DNA from: Chrysoporthe austroafricana
Lineage: Eukaryota; Ascomycota; Sordariomycetes; Diaporthales; Cryphonectriaceae
Length of the DNA stretch: 64,000 bases
Direction: 5' to 3'
Assembly: GCA_001051155.2 (NCBI GenBank)
Contig: JYIP02000005.1
Location: 3,410,001-3,474,000, forward strand
A model generated the notes under the pieces. That model was not told where the DNA came from, did not search any database, and saw only the letters and a program-made list of their open reading frames with translations. This document shows positions 62,440-64,000 of this stretch, piece after piece (the stretch's first letter is position 1; the number at the start of each line of letters is the position of its first letter). Made by a program: the position numbers and the translations under genes.

Positions 62440-64000
62440 CTAGTATAAGTACTGTTTATCAAGTTCGTTTTCTTCCTCCTCAGATAGTGCTCCCGCCGGC
62501 AGTGTCGATTGACCAAGACTAAGCCTCTGTAGCTTCTGCCAAATCTGTTTCCACGGGGTGTACAATGCTACTATACACAGAAGAAGCGTGCCAACTAGGC
62601 TGCAGACTGTATGCAGTCAGTCAGAAACGTGAGCAAAACACTAAGAGCTCTTCACCAGGTTGACTTACCACAGCCGACTGCCACTTGTGTCCTAGTCCAA
62701 GAGTTTGCCGGGCTGAAAGACTCAATTTGGAGTGCCAGAAGGGACAGCACTAAGGACAAAGGCGTCTAATTTGTATATAGATCATTAGAGGATGTGCGCA
62801 TCAGAGATCTTGGCAGGGCAACTGACCAAGGTTGCGGTCACCACCGTGAAGATGGAGAAGTATGTGGCCTGCTGTGACGTCTTGATGGCGTTCTCGGTGC
62901 CCGCTTGTGCATAGAGAAAATCCATCAGGGTTTTAATCTAGCGAGTCGATATTAGATTTTCATGACCGACATTCAATTTGCATTATTAGGACATGCAAGG
63001 CGGGTAAATTGGGCCTCACCCTATTATGAACGTTCTCCGCGAGCCTTGCAATCCTCTCCGCCTCGCTGAGCAAGCTGTCTCTGACTTGAATTGGATCGCA
63101 CTTTTCATCCCATATACACTTCCTCATGGGCGGATTGGATGCATCTCCGCCAGGGCCACGCAAGACTTCCTGGCCTTTTGCTGTATCTTCTTTCTGTATT
63201 GCTTCCAAAATCCTGGCAAGCATCTCTTGAATGTTATCCTGGCCCTTTGCTGGAATCCCGTGCATCTTGTCCCAGATACTGGTTTGATGCTCGCGTACTT
63301 GCTTGACGATTGCTATCTCGTGAATCACGTCATTTATATCCATCAAGCACCTGTTAGCATGCTTTGAAAAATGCAAGAACTCAGTGTCGGATTTTCCGAC
63401 GACTTGCTCCGCCCTTGTGAATTTAGATGTCGTATCTTATTCTTGTGAAACATAAACCGTGCCAGGACTTGATCGCAGTTCAAATACTTGAGTCGTTCAT
63501 TGTCAAGGTCACTGTTGTAATAATGATCCAGGGTTCGTGGCTGATATATATCTTTAGGATAAGCTTGATGGAGCTGTGTCATCTCCTGGATGTGTATCAT
63601 TTCTTCTGTTGTCCACTCCTGTCTTTTAATTGCAAATTTACCAGGCTTGTCGGACGGCCCCTGAAACCCAGGCGCCAACAAGTCGATGTCAATCATCGGC
63701 ATCTAAATCATGCTCCTCAGCAGCTTATTTCAAGTCAATGCATACTGTAGATGTATGGGTGACTTACCACCATTACAGTGATCAAGTCATCTTCAACACT
63801 TCCCTTCTGGACTGAGAACGCGGCTTTGTCAGGCTGGTGATTCTCCTGTTCTTGCATAGGTTGCCCTGATGCATTTTCGTAGAGGTGGTTAGGATGGGAT
63901 TGATCATTTGGGACGAAAGCTCTCCCAACACATGCTAAGATCTGCTGTCGATTTGAATCAGAGTAGATATTTCTGCACAGGTCCTATCGAGACTTGTCAG
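62440..64000 (-). CDS. CorA-like membrane protein, 3' part (5' end beyond the window)
   Basis: Read from the right edge: exons 63934-63768, 63702-63469, 63406-63020, 62937-62827, 62765-62669 and 62606-62440, joined by introns of 65, 62, 82, 61 and 62 nt; a further upstream exon lies at or beyond 63980. RTLDHYYNSDL and CDQVLARF recall the cytosolic part of fungal CorA-like proteins. A long helix rich in charged residues leads to IKTLMDFLYAQAGTENAIK, then the first membrane helix (FSIFTVVTATLTPLSLVLSL) and a second (VAVGCVCSLVGTLLLCIVAL). Bacterial CorA has GMN after the first helix; here the loop reads LQIESF, so Mg2+ transport by this copy is doubtful. The 63407-63468 intron has a weak donor (GTCCTG) and is the least certain junction; a frameshift there is the alternative. 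Confidence 0.72.

Overview
The window comes from the nuclear genome of a filamentous ascomycete (Pezizomycotina, most likely a sordariomycete). Coding genes are interrupted by short introns (about 50 to 190 nt) with GT donors, CTAAC/CTGAC-like branch points and AG acceptors. Genes lie on both strands with kilobase-scale, GC-rich, pyrimidine-tract-rich spacers. The content (PalF arrestin, Zn2Cys6 regulator, GH53 galactanase, Nup159, Per1, CorA-like membrane protein) is typical of mould chromosomes. There are no bacterial operons, CRISPR arrays or recognisable intact transposons, and no tRNA or rRNA gene was seen by eye.

Left part (1-13.4 kb): about 2 kb without a recognised gene, then a small secreted 12-cysteine protein (2044-2440). 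A divergent pair follows: an amidohydrolase-2 decarboxylase on the minus strand (2784-3767) and a five-exon MFS transporter on the plus strand (4587-6339). Next come a membrane-anchored monothiol glutaredoxin (7771-8597), an F-box-like protein (9741-11025) and a secreted GH53 endo-galactanase (12261-13412).

Middle (13.4-42 kb): a C2H2 regulator with a C-terminal coiled coil (16841-18871); a head-to-head housekeeping pair, proteasome beta-2 PUP1 (20833-21776, minus) and nucleoporin NUP159 (22372-26875, plus); a Golgi-type O-fucosyltransferase-like enzyme (27325-29137, minus); a long repetitive GC-rich spacer ahead of a 629-residue protein of unknown function (34746-36635); the GPI-lipid remodelling protein PER1 with an apparent one-base frameshift near its end (37918-39253); and a convergent Zn2Cys6 regulator (39677-42043, minus).

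Right part (42-64 kb): a gene-poor stretch with an assembly scar (homopolymers around an N at 44422) and GTAC-rich islands; a 1149-residue conserved fungal protein whose frame stays open for 68 more codons after its TAG stop (46946-50452); a possible small cysteine-rich protein (51826-52257, minus); the pH-signalling arrestin palF (55638-58123); diverged direct repeats upstream of a stand-alone SRA/YDG-domain gene (60363-61625); and the 3' part of a CorA-like membrane protein that runs off the right edge (62440 to beyond 64000, minus).

The genes do not form one pathway. The functional pairings suggested by layout are the decarboxylase/transporter pair and the shared PUP1/NUP159 promoter. Exon structures were read by hand from frame continuity, splice signals and family motifs, with codon phase checked across the junctions; no transcript data were available.
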